Positions 1 to 8,217 of a DNA stretch of 25,000 nucleotides are shown here, piece by piece (position 1 is the first letter of the stretch; each line of letters opens with the position of its first letter). Origin of the DNA: Prorocentrum cordatum (lineage: Eukaryota; Sar; Dinophyceae; Prorocentrales; Prorocentraceae); assembly GCA_963575745.1 (NCBI GenBank), contig CAUYUJ010019339.1:1-25000 (forward strand). The letters run 5' to 3'. Below the pieces are notes generated by a model that had not been told where the DNA came from, did no database searches, and saw only the letters and a list, made by a program, of their open reading frames with translations. A program made the position numbers and the translations under genes.

Positions 1-52
1 TCCTCCTCCTCCTCCTCCTCCTTCCTCCCTCCTCCCTCCTCCCTCCTCCCTG
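1..52. repeat. CCT triplet and CTCCCTC microsatellite
   Basis: The window opens with CCT triplets (1-20) that run into CTCCCTC-type 7-bp units (about 21-51). The same 7-bp unit makes a longer array at 5452-5545. No coding signal is visible here. Confidence 0.9.
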
Positions 53-81
53 AGGGCACGTTCTTCGTCGATCTCTGGGTG

Positions 82-262
82 TCCCGAGCTGCCCCAGGAG
101 CTGCCGGGGATCCCCGGGGGCCGCCGGGGGACAAGGCGTCTTCGCGGGGCGCCTGCCGGGCATCCCGAGCTGCCCCACGAGCTTCTGGGGATCCCCGGGG
201 CCGCCGGGGGACGAGGCGCTCTCGCGGGGCACCTGCTGGCGGGCCGAGGTCTTATCGGGCTG
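82..262. repeat. 91-bp tandem duplication, GC-rich
   Basis: Two adjacent copies begin at about 82 and 173. Each carries CCCGAGCTGCCCCA, then GGGGATCCCCGGGG and a GCCGCCGGGGGAC segment, and ends in a CGCGGGGC-CCTGC block. The open frame at 79-279 is a by-product of this GC-rich repeat and is not called as a gene. Confidence 0.75.
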
Positions 263-297
263 GGCGAGAGGGGGGATAGCAAAGGGAGGGTGTTGAG

Positions 298-499
298 AAT
301 CAGCTCACGCACTCCAGATTTCGTAATAAAGGGAGGGGGGTCTCATTTCGGGGGGGGGTCTCTTCCAGGCTATCTTGGAGGGCCTGGGGGGTCTAGGGAC
401 GATGTTTTGGAGGGTTCTCCCACGGGGGAGGTCTGAAATGGCTTGTCTTGGAGGGTCCAGACCCCCTCTCTTTTATTACGAAATCTGGGGTAGCTGATT
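298..499. mobile_element. MITE-like inverted-repeat element
   Basis: The left arm contains CCAGATTTCGTAATAAA at 314-330. The exact reverse complement lies at 472-488. Around this perfect 17-bp core the similarity extends outward to AATCAGCT at 298 and AGCTGATT ending at 499, and inward into a G-rich AGGGGGTCT. The arms are therefore about 40 bp and the element about 200 bp, with no coding capacity. A third arm in the left orientation lies at 557-590. This is the structure of a non-autonomous TIR element. I could not find a clear target-site duplication. Confidence 0.65.
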
Positions 500-556
500 G
501 TCCCGGCGCCGGAGGCGGCCATGTATCGAGGAGTGGGCCCCTCGGTGGGGCCGAAA

Positions 557-590
557 CCAGCTGCACGCAGCAGATTTCGTAACCCCCCCT
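557..590 (+). repeat. Solo arm of the 298-499 inverted-repeat element
   Basis: ACCAGCTGCACGCAGCAGATTTCGTAA resembles the left terminus of the element at 298-499 (AGCT, then CAGATTTCGTAA) and is followed by a C-run. No matching opposite arm was found downstream, so this is a solo terminus or the remnant of a second copy. Confidence 0.5.
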
Positions 591-728
591 TTCCCTATCC
601 CCCCCTTTCGTCCGGCCCGATCTTTCCCCCGTGCGCCCTCCGCATCTTGAGGGCCGCGCCTGGCCGCAGCGTGCGATCGGCGGCAGATCGGGCGGCGCCC
701 ACGGGGGCGACGCCTCGCATGGGTCGGT

Positions 729-862
729 CGACGGCGAGCGGAGGAGGAGGAGGAAGAGGAGGAGGAGGAGGAGGAATCGGAATCGGCCCCATCGCGGTGC
801 GAAGTTGGAGGAGGAGGAGGAGGAGGAGGAGGAGGAGGAGAAGGAGGAGGAGGAGGAGGGGA
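729..862 (+). repeat. GGA/GAG triplet microsatellite
   Basis: Two blocks of GGA-type triplets (about 738-775 and 808-862) are separated by a short unique segment. They generate spurious poly-Glu, poly-Arg and poly-Gly frames on both strands. Confidence 0.9.
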
Positions 863-1008
863 GGGAAGCGAGGAGGAGGCCTTCTCGGTGGGGCGGCGGG
901 GCTTCTCCGCAGCCCCCTGCCTTCGGGGAGGGCTCAGGAAGCTTCTCCGCAGTGGCCCGGGGGGCGTCCGAGCCTCCTGGGGAGGCCCGCCCCCTCTCGC
1001 TTCCCCCC

Positions 1009-1076
1009 CTCCTCCTCCTCCTCCTCCTCCTCCTCCTCCTCCTCCTCCTCCTCCTCCTCCTCCTCCTCCTCCTCCT
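1009..1076 (+). repeat. CTC triplet microsatellite
   Basis: About 22 uninterrupted CTC triplets. This is complementary in type to the GGA tract at 729-862, so the two could pair as a foldback across about 150 bp. Confidence 0.95.
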
Positions 1077-1307
1077 GGGCTCGCCGCCGAGGTGGACCCG
1101 TGGCGGCCACCCCCGCGCCTCCTGACGCGGCTGCTCGGGGAGGCCGTCCGCGCCCTCGGCCGTGACGGCGGCCACCACGCGGCCCCCGCAGCGCGCGCAG
1201 GAGCAAGGTGCTGCTCGGATCGGACGGCTGCGGACGGCGGGCTCGACGCACCCCACGGCACCGCAAGACCTCCCCGGGCGTCGGGGCGTCCGATGCGAAG
1301 GGGCCAG

Positions 1308-1571
1308 GATCCAGAACACGATGCGGAAGCGCTCGAGGACCGCATCGTTGGCGGGCACGCGAAGGAGCATGTGGAGACGCTGGCGGATGAGGATCCGGCG
1401 AAGTACGAAGCCGCTCGTGCCCGCGCCGTCCGTGGGCTGCGCCATCAGCAGAAGAAGCTATTGGAAGCCCTCGGACTCGACGTTATGGATGGCGCGCAAG
1501 ACTCCTCGTTCAACCAGCCGCCGACAACGGACACACTATTGGCTCATATATGTAACGCTAGTGTCCCCTGA
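1308..1571 (+). pseudogene. Fragment resembling ribosomal protein L5 (uL18), isolated exon or decayed copy
   Basis: The plus-strand frame reads DRIVGGHAKEHVETLADEDP followed by AKYEA. The order and spacing (I-x-GGH, E, then EDPAKYEA) match the segment of eukaryotic cytosolic L5/uL18 that normally reads like FGGHVAEYMRELQEEDPAKY. uL18 binds 5S rRNA in the large ribosomal subunit. A possible splice acceptor, GGGCCAG before GATCCAG, sits at 1307/1308. Downstream of about residue AKYEA the similarity to L5 stops, although the frame stays open to a stop at 1569-1571. No other L5 exon is recognisable nearby; upstream is microsatellite. It may be an isolated exon of a highly split gene or a dead copy. 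This is the only gene-like signal here on the plus strand. The match is from memory of the family and is short. Confidence 0.4.
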
Positions 1572-1870
1572 CTCGCGCGTGGCTCCCTCCGCTTTCACTG
1601 TTGCCAAGCACTCCTGGTGGTGTGTTGGGCTACCCGTTACCATTGGGCAATCGTGCGGAAATGAAAATACGGGACGTCGTGATATACTCCACATTGCGGA
1701 GCCGCACCTCAAGCTGCAGCGCCGAACGTTTCGTGATCACCTCGTCCGCCTCATTTGCTGTCGGCCTCTTGTCTGACTGCTACAACTGCTACTCGAGGGG
1801 CTACGACTCCTCCTGCTGATTCTCATCCTACTCATCCTCCACATCCTCTTCCTACGCATCATCATCGCCC
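1572..1870. other. Unique sequence with no recognisable gene
   Basis: A non-repetitive 300-bp stretch of lower GC between the uL18-like fragment and the CAT-repeat tract. Its short open frames have no recognisable motif. Confidence 0.5.
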
Positions 1871-2480
1871 TTCTAATCCACGTTCAGTCTTGGACATCCA
1901 TCATTATGTATATTAGTATGCTCCTGGTCCGTATCCACCTCCTTAATACCCATCGTTATCGTCATCACCACCACCACCATTATCATCATACTAATCATCA
2001 TCACCATCAACAGTAGCAGCAGTATCAGCAATTTGATCATCATCAGCAGCAGCATCAGCTGCATCTGCATCAGCATCATCAGCAACAGCATCATCATCAT
2101 CAACAGCAGCATCATCCTCATCACCATCATCATCACAATCACAATCACCATCACCGTCATCCGTGTCATCAGCATCCTGATCATCACCACCATCATGATC
2201 ATCAGCAGCATCCTCATTATGAACAGCATCATCATCTCCATCGTCATCAGTAGACTAAACATCATCATCAGCAGCATAATCAGCATCGACATCATCATCA
2301 TCAGCAGCAACATCATCCGCATCATCATGGTCATCATCGTCACCATCATTACCAGCGTCAGCATCGACATCATCACGACGAAGTACTATCACAACCGCAA
2401 TCGTGATCACAATCACACTCGCCATCATCATAACCATCGTCCGCATCAAGATCAGCATCTTAGCATCATCATTGTAGTCC
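1870..2480. repeat. Degenerate CAT/CAG/CAC trinucleotide tract
   Basis: About 600 bp dominated by imperfect CAT, CAG and CAC triplets (ATCATCATC, CAGCAGCAT, CATCACCAT). Frames of poly-Met, Ile, Ser and Asp appear on both strands and are not genes. The degeneracy suggests an old microsatellite expansion. Confidence 0.9.
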
Positions 2481-2649
2481 TCCATCGCCGCCTCTTCGCT
2501 TCAGTCTTGCGCATAATTCCGCATACCAATCATCACCCTCATTCTCTGATTCCCCCCCTGGTCCTGCTACTCGGGTTGCATGTTCATCCGCCTCCTCACC
2601 CTCCAAGTATTTGGCCAGCGACGGGTGTAGACAGAGCCCGCCGCCGTGC

Positions 2650-3035
2650 GTCGCATGTCTCGCACGCGCTGGCAACAACCAATGTTACAATTGACTGCGT
2701 CATCCAGCGGGCATCATGTCGTGGACCTCCTTGAGCAACGACAACGCCAACTTCCACTGACCGCTCTTCACCAAACACACACACATATATATACACACAT
2801 TACGGCTACAGCTGTCTAGGCGAAAGAGTCCAAGACGGCTTTCCTCCAGCGCATACCCCTGGTCATGCACACGACCGTCTGCTGCTGCCCGCCCTTCTCT
2901 CTCGCGCTGGCCACGGCGCCGTAGATGATAGCGTCGGATCCAAATTCGACGCTCACACCTCCCTGAGCAACCCCAAAGCATTGCGACCCTGCTCGCCTTT
3001 CTCACACGCGCTGACCCCAGCGTTACAGATGACTG
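2650..3035 (-). pseudogene. Decayed PPR cassette (P1)
   Basis: Minus-strand pieces of dinoflagellate-type pentatricopeptide repeats lie in different frames. VICNAGVSACEKGEQGRNAL and then GLLREV end at a TGA near 2953. The repeat resumes two bases away as SVEFGSDAIIYGAVASAREK, then GGQQQ. After an AC/AT dinucleotide stretch (about 2778-2800) a third piece, KSGQWKLALSLLKEV, ends in a stop, and VASACETCDA follows in yet another frame near 2650-2680. PPR proteins are helical RNA-binding proteins, mostly organellar. With at least two frame breaks and stops, this copy is unlikely to encode a protein unless introns remove them. Confidence 0.65.
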
Positions 3036-3099
3036 GGGTGGCATTGGGGATACTACTCAAGGCAGGCAGATGGAGCGAGGAAAAAACAAGGAAGGCGTC

Positions 3100-3560
3100 A
3101 GGGCCGAGCAGGCAGGAGTCAGAAGCGAGGAGCAGGTCTGTCGGCGATCTGTGGGGGTTCTTGAGGACGTGCTGGGGCGACCTGGGGTACTTTGGGAGAC
3201 GTCTGGAGCCGTCGCGGAGACACCTAGGGCCGTCTTGAGCAGTTCTGGGAGTGGCTTGGGATCTCTTGGAGTCGCTTGGAACTCTCTCGGGCCCTGTGAG
3301 AAGCCTCTGGGGCGGAATTGTGGAGCCAGCTTGTGGTGCAAACTGGGCAATGAAAAACATGTACACAGAGCCCAATGCATATATGGGGGTCTCTTTGTGG
3401 TAACGTTGGGGCATGTCTGGGCGTCTGGAGACCCTCTTGGGAGCCCTTCGAGCTCAGACAGGCCCTCGTGCAGGACACTTCAGCTGTCTTTGGGGCGTCT
3501 TGCAGGCCGCTCGGGGTGTCCTAGGAGCGTCTTGCTGGTACCTGGAGCTCCGAAGCCGGC
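3100..3560 (+). repeat. Degenerate GTCTTGGGG-type G-rich repeat
   Basis: Short imperfect units such as CTTGGGGC, GTCTTGGG and CTCTTGGAG recur every 10-20 bp. The same family occurs at about 4310-4670, 7430-7510, 17460-17940 and 18660-18930, and in opposite orientation at 9170-9430. It flanks several PPR cassettes. The open frames across it are low-complexity artefacts. Confidence 0.6.
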
Positions 3561-3595
3561 ACTGCTTCTGGACATCGCGACGCGTTACGCCTGGA

Positions 3596-3965
3596 ATTGT
3601 AATACAGATGGCGTCCGACTTCGCCTTCGGCCCACGCATCTTGCTGAGCAACGCCAGAGCCTGCTGCCACGGGTCCCCTATCTCGCACGCGCTTGACTAG
3701 CACAGTAGCCGCTGACCATGGGTTCCACATGAAACTCCCATATCTCGCTGATCCTCGACAGAGCATGCTGCCACTAGCCGCCTTTATCACACGCGCCGAT
3801 CACAGCGCTATAGCTAATGATGTCAGCCTCAAGCTTCGCTTCCCGCATCTCGCTGAGCAGCGATAGAGCCTGCTGCCACTGGCCACATTTCTCGCACGCG
3901 CTGAACCCAGCATTGTAGCTGACTAGTGTGTACTCGTGGGGAACATCTGCAATCGATTTGTTCAT
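3596..3965 (-). pseudogene. Decayed PPR cassette (P2) with nonsense and frame breaks
   Basis: It starts at TLVSYNAGFSACEKCGQW and continues through QQALSLLSEMREAKLEADII and SYSAVIGACDKGG. There the Gln codon of the invariant GGQWQ is TAG (3774-3776), followed by WQHALSRISEIWEFHVEP. A second frame change near 3690 leads to DPWQQALALLSKMRGPKAKS, and the 3' edge shows the shared +2 break after Ala-Ile (3602-3612). Just 5' of the cassette (3918-3941, plus strand) is AGCTGACTAGTGTGTACTCG, shared with cassette P4. About three 35-residue repeats are recognisable. If the stop is real the copy is dead. Confidence 0.7.
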
Positions 3966-4224
3966 TTAAGATGGCTCAGCCAAGTGGATCCATCCTTTTA
4001 AAGCACATTGTGGTCTTCATTGGGGCGCGCTTGGCTGGGTGAGGGTGAGCGGGGGCCCTGAGATCCCTCCGCACCACATGATGCCGGCCACTTAGACTGA
4101 CAGTGAAACTGCCCGAAGCCGTCGAACAAGTGGTGCTGCTTGCTGTGGTTGCCTAATGCTGGTATTGCTGGCTACTGATACTGCTGCCGGCTTATGAAGC
4201 TTGCCGCTGCGTGATGCCTGCTGT

Positions 4225-4256
4225 TTGCTGCTGCTGCTGCTGCTGCTGCTGCTGGC
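4225..4256. repeat. CTG microsatellite
   Basis: About ten GCT/CTG triplets in a stretch (4100-4290) already rich in CTG. No gene is recognised around it. Confidence 0.9.
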
Positions 4257-4309
4257 CGATTCTGGCTGCTGATGCTGGCTCTGCTGCCGCTGGTGTGTAT
4301 CGAGACACA

Positions 4310-4670
4310 TGTTGGACCTCTTGTGTCGTCCAGGACCACGTTGGGGCGTCGCGGGGCCCTGTTGGAGCCTCTCGAGCCCGATTAGGCTCTCTCTGACTAT
4401 CTGAAGGCCAAGTTGGCTTCTGTGTTGTCAGCTGGGGGCATATTGGGCTCCCTTGGGGTGCTCTTTTGGGGCTTCTCCGGGCAAATTGGAAGTCCTTAAG
4501 CCTCGGGGAACCGTCTTGTGGGACTGATGGCTGGTTCTATGATGTCTTGGAGCTGTCTTGGGGCCATCTTGAAGGCCAAGCGGGGCCAGCTAGATCGTTT
4601 TGGAGCGGGTGTGGGGTGCTTCACGGGGCTAGTGTGGGCATGCGGAGCTCTCTTGCAGTTCTCTGGGTCG
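4310..4670 (+). repeat. Degenerate CTTGGGG-type repeat, second block
   Basis: Repeated TTGGGGC, CTTGGAG and CTCTTGGGG-like words, as at 3100-3560. It lies upstream (in minus-strand sense) of PPR cassette P2. Confidence 0.55.
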
Positions 4671-4950
4671 CGTCTCGAGCCTGCATGAAGTTGATAATGG
4701 ATCATTGTAAAACAAGTTACAACAAATCATAGAGGGCTCTGGGTTCTAGGCTTCTTCGACTACCTACTAAACCACCCCCACTCAACCCAAAGGCGCCGTT
4801 CAGCTTGACAATTGCCAGTGGGGGGCACCCCGGAGCGTTGAAAAAACACCATGGAGCCTGTGCACCCCCAACCCGATGTTTTTTTTGTTGGGGGGGTCTG
4901 AGGCTCTCGGGTTGGGTGGGGGTGGGGTTGGTTGGGGGTCTGAGGCTTTC

Positions 4951-4968
4951 TCGCGCTTCGCGCGAGGG
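4951..4968. repeat. Small GC hairpin with TTCG loop
   Basis: CTCGCG-CTTCG-CGCGAG forms a 6-bp stem with a CUUCG-type loop. A second hairpin of the same design, CTCGGC-CTTCG-GCCGAG, lies near 5116-5132. Confidence 0.6.
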
Positions 4969-5001
4969 CGGCTAGGCGTCGTGCAGCCTGCTCGCCACCG
5001 A

Positions 5002-5039
5002 CACCTACCTGGCATGGTAAGTACCATGCCAGGCAGGTG
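5002..5039. repeat. 38-bp near-perfect palindrome
   Basis: The left arm 5002-5019 (CACCTACCTGGCATGGTA) and the right arm 5022-5039 pair with a single mismatch across a 2-base centre. GGCATGGTAAGTA recurs at about 5174-5186, so part of the palindrome is duplicated 170 bp downstream. No gene overlaps it. Confidence 0.8.
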
Positions 5040-5451
5040 CCTCTTCTTCTGCCTCCGGCCGGGTGTGGCTTTAGGCGACGCCTGGCCGGCAACTTCTACA
5101 CCTCCAGCTACCTTCTCGGCCTTCGGCCGAGGGCGTCACCGGCACAGGCACCGTGCCGCCATCAGCAGCAACGATGGCATGGTAAGTAGAGATTGCTGGC
5201 CCCCGGAGGCCCTGACGCAGCTATGGTTGGGTATTCTTGGAGACACTCCTGGGGCCAGCTCGGCGCCACCCTGGTCGGGAGCGGCCAAGAGGGGGGTGTC
5301 CAAGAGGGGGGGGTGCACATCATGACCGGCGGCATGTGCGCGGCCCAGCGGGGGGGCCAGGGACGTACTGAAAGGAGAAGAGGCGCCAGGAAATCTGGGG
5401 AGATACCATGGCCCCCGCCATGACATCCACCCCCCCTAGTCATCACCCCCC

Positions 5452-5545
5452 TCTTCCCTCCTCCCTCCTCCCTCCTCCCTCCTCCCTCCTCCCTCCTCCC
5501 TGCTCCCTCCTCCCTCCTCCCTCCTCCCTCCTCCTTCTTCCCTCC
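5452..5545. repeat. CTCCCTC 7-bp tandem array
   Basis: About 13 copies of a 7-bp CTCCCTC unit, with one TGCTCCC variant near 5500. It is purine-rich on the minus strand. Between 4670 and 5930 no gene is recognised. Confidence 0.9.
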
Positions 5546-5931
5546 GCCCCCCCTTTGCCGCCCCCCGACGGGGGCGCCCAGGGGGCCGTCTGCGGGGCGC
5601 CGCCCGGAGAAGCCCCGCGGGGGCGCCGCGCCAGGCAGGCCGGGGGGCCGACGACCGAGGCCCCGTCGGAGCCGCCCTGCTGCCGCTGGCGCGTCGCCCT
5701 CGCACGCGCGCCCGCCTGGAATTTTGCACAGTCACCCCGCAGAATAAGGTTATCCCTTTTTTTATCAGGCAGCATAGGGGCCACTTCGTGAAATATGTAT
5801 GCACCTGCTCGTGAGAAGTACGTATACTACGCTCGAGAGCTGACAGGTCACTAGTGCCTCGCTGTCACGCCGCAGAGCGTGATCCCACAATGGGAACAAG
5901 GGCGCAAGATATTTCGCAGAAGGCATATGCA

Positions 5932-6061
5932 CACCACCACCGTGCCAAGGCAGGGCCATCCTGGGCCCCAGGATGGTGTCTACGCCCTCCTGGCCGGGGC
6001 CAAGAGGGTCTCTACACCATCCTGGGGCCCAGGATGGCCCTGGCCTGGCACGGTGGTGGTG
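5932..6061. repeat. 130-bp foldback with 48-bp arms
   Basis: Arms 5932-5979 and 6014-6061 are reverse complements with two mismatches. Each arm contains the internal palindrome ATCCTGG-GCC-CCAGGAT, and the loop region also pairs (CCCTCCTGGCC with GGCCAAGAGGG, one mismatch). The whole segment could therefore form an almost continuous hairpin. It lies 170 bp downstream, in minus-strand sense, of PPR cassette P3. It could be a MITE, a cruciform-forming site or a hairpin RNA precursor; the sequence alone does not decide. Confidence 0.85.
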
Positions 6062-6228
6062 TATAGAGGCCTTCGTCGGAAGATAAGGATGCAAGGGCCC
6101 TGGAAGGCCATGCCCCATGCCGACACTTTGCGAGCGGGGCGCGGCCAGCGAAAGACGCCAAGAATGGGCCGAAGGGGAAGGATGCCAGTGCAGCCTTGGG
6201 GAGTGGCTCATCCTTACTATGCGGGTTG

Positions 6229-6560
6229 ACTGTAGTGTAGATGACGTCGGCCTCCACCTTTGCCTCACACATCCTGCTGAGCAGCGAAAGGGCCTGCTGC
6301 CACTGGCTCCCCTTCTCACACGCGCTGATGCCGGCGTTGTAGCAGATGCAGTTGGCCGTCAGCTTCGCCTCCGACATGTTGTTGAGCAGCGACAAGGCCT
6401 GCTGCCACTGGCCGCCTTTCTCGCACGCGCTGACCCCAGCGCCACAGCTGACGACGCTGGCCTCCACCCTCGCCTCCCACATCTGGCTGAGCAGCGACAA
6501 GGCATGCTGCCACTGCTTGCCTTTCTCGCACGCGCTGATGCCAGCATTGTAGGTGAGGAG
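6229..6560 (-). CDS. PPR cassette (P3), likely exon
   Basis: One open minus-strand frame with three 35-residue PPR units: YNAGISACEKGKQWQHALSL, then an ARVEASVVS linker; CGAGVSACEKGGQWQQALSL; and YNAGISACEKGSQWQQALSL, ending SRMCEAKVEADVI. PPR units are helix-turn-helix modules that bind single-stranded RNA, typically in plastids or mitochondria. No stops occur within the units. The 5' edge (about 6560) follows TCACC before TACAATG; no convincing ATG or transit peptide is attached, so this is probably an internal exon. At the 3' edge, GTCATC is followed by TACAC and then TACAGT (6229-6245), the +2 frame break shared with cassettes P2, P5 and P6. After it the frame runs into unrelated sequence. 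Confidence 0.7.
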
Positions 6561-6572
6561 GGCTGAGATGTG

Positions 6573-7600
6573 GGCCACCGTCCACGCATGCTTACCCACG
6601 TACGAGGGTGAGGAGATACGAGGAGCGCAGCACACACAACACAACGCAACATCTGGAAGAGCAGGCTATGTCGCGGCGGGGCACAGCGGAAAGAGCGCAG
6701 CATGGCGCAACATGACATCTGAGAGACAGGTCCAGGTACAGCACGGTGGAAGATGCACAGCACTGCAACACCAATCAAAAACCTGGAAGGGTTAGCATGT
6801 TTGTCAACTCCGTTGAAGGCCACTGTTCGGCGCAGGGTGCGGCCCGAAGTTTGGACACACGTGTCTGTGTTCCATGGGCGGGTTACCCAGAGCTCGGGAA
6901 ATTTGAACGACCATGTCGTGTATTGCCAGGCAGCCTGCCCAAAAACAGGAATCGTTTCTTACCGCGCGGCCTGATCGGAAAGCAGCGAGTCGCTTCCCAA
7001 TCAGCACCACCGTTCGGCGCCAGGGGCAGCCAAAAGGTTCGGACATCCGTGTCCGACTTTTCTGGGCGGCTGGCCCCATGAAGCCTCTGTAAGACTCGCA
7101 GGCCCGCCAGCCGGGCGGCGTGGACTAGGAGGGCATCGGATGCACAGGCAAGCGAGTGTGAGCCCTGATCGTCCCTGCATGCCAGATTTCTGAGAAGCAG
7201 GCCTGGGTTCAGAATGGGATGGATGTCTGCGGCCAGGTGGGCCCCAGCTGGGGTGGCCGACACCCCGGCGTCGACTGGACCCACAGAGGTAGGGTTCACA
7301 AAAGGTCGCAGAATGCACAAGCCGCGTGCAGTCTGCCATGGGACGTGTGTACAGGTGGAGCGCGCTCGAAACGTGAAACACTTTAAGATACAGTGCGGCT
7401 TTCGCCCGTGCGGGGCTTTGCGCGGAGCTTCAAGCCCTGCGGTGGCCAGCTTGGCACCGTTTTGGAGCGTCTTGGGCCGTCTGGGTGTGTTCATGGGGCC
7501 TTTGTGGCGGAGGAGGCGCCGTCTGGCCGTCGTGGGCGCCTGCCGAAGGCCGCGTGGGGTCGTCGGGGGGCGCCACTGAGCTGAGGGTCAGCGATACGCG
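6573..7600. other. Non-coding kilobase with a direct repeat pair
   Basis: No gene is recognised. About 70 bp starting CCACTGTTCGGCGC at 6820 recur imperfectly as CCACCGTTCGGCGCC at 7007. Both copies include a GGACA-C-CGTGTC segment and end in GGGCGG. A short block of CTTGGGC-type words lies at 7430-7510. The rest has no structure I can support. Confidence 0.45.
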
Positions 7601-7610
7601 GGGAGTGGCC

Positions 7611-7762
7611 GAGGGGGGAAATAACGATTTTGAATCGGCGATGCATTGCCAATTGATCTGCGATAGGCACTCGATAGCAAATCCGCACGTTCCTGGGTGG
7701 AATGAGATTCAGGTAACTATCGGCGATCACTGGGCGATTCGAGGTCGATGCATCCCCCCCTG
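7611..7762. repeat. Imperfect inverted-repeat element
   Basis: The left arm 7611-7641 (GGGGGGAAATAACGATTTTG, then AATCG) and the reverse complement of 7732-7762 (GGGGGGATGCATCGACCTCG, then AATCG) align over about 30 bp with clear but imperfect identity. The interior is A/T-richer than its surroundings and non-coding. This is compatible with an old MITE. Confidence 0.45.
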
Positions 7763-7828
7763 AGCCCAGTAGTAATCCCCCTGAACGGTGCCCCGGAAGC
7801 ACGCCAGGGCCCACCAGGCCGATGTTGA

Positions 7829-8190
7829 CCCATCTGGCGTCCTTCTCGCACGCACTGCAGTGTAAGAAAAATGCCGGTGGGCTCCAGCCTTACTTTCCGC
7901 AACTCGCTGAGCAGCGACAGTGCGCGCTGCCACTGGCCGCCTTTCTCGCAGGCGCTGATCCCAGCGGCGTAGCTGATGATGCTGGCCTCCCCCTTTGCCT
8001 CGCGCATCTCACAGAGCAGCGATAGAGCGCGCTGCCACTGCTTGCCCTTTCCACACGCGCTGATCCCAGCGCTGTAGCTGACGTCGTCAGGTTCCAACTG
8101 CACCTCCCACACGTTGCTGAGCAGCGAAAGAGCCCGCTGCCACTGCTCGCCTTTCTCGCACGCGCTGATCCCAGCGTTATAGCTGACTAG
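7829..8190 (-). CDS. PPR cassette (P4), likely exon
   Basis: The minus-strand frame has three PPR units: YNAGISACEKGEQWQRALSL, YSAGISACGKGKQWQRALSL and YAAGISACEKGGQWQRALSL, each with a linker of about 15 residues, the last ending RKVRLEPTGIF. Immediately afterwards the frame is lost: SACEKDARW appears in another frame at 7829-7855, a fourth unit with a small deletion. The 5' edge is AGTCAGCTATAAC at 8178-8190, preceded (minus-strand sense) by CACACT and a perfect 9-bp-arm hairpin at 8198-8216. An AG acceptor just before TCAGC fits an internal exon; no credible start codon is nearby. Confidence 0.7.
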
Positions 8191-8197
8191 TGTGCAC

Positions 8198-8216
8198 CCG
8201 TGGATTAAATCCACGG
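8198..8216. repeat. Hairpin at the 5' edge of PPR cassette P4
   Basis: CCGTGGATT-A-AATCCACGG is a perfect palindrome with 9-bp arms. Cassette P5 has an analogous CGTGGAC-TACC-GTCCACG at 18605-18622 and P3 has a weaker GTGG/CCAC version near 6570-6586. Confidence 0.75.
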
Positions 8217-8217
8217 T

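Noticed and set aside
393-1571. Several overlapping open frames of 110-350 codons with poly-Glu, Arg, Gly, Ser or Pro
   Set aside because: They are read-throughs of GGA/CTC triplet tracts present in all frames of both strands. Only the short uL18-like stretch has a family pattern.
1873-2734. Met/Leu-rich and Ile/Ser-rich frames on opposite strands
   Set aside because: Direct translations of CAT/CAG/CAC degenerate triplets.
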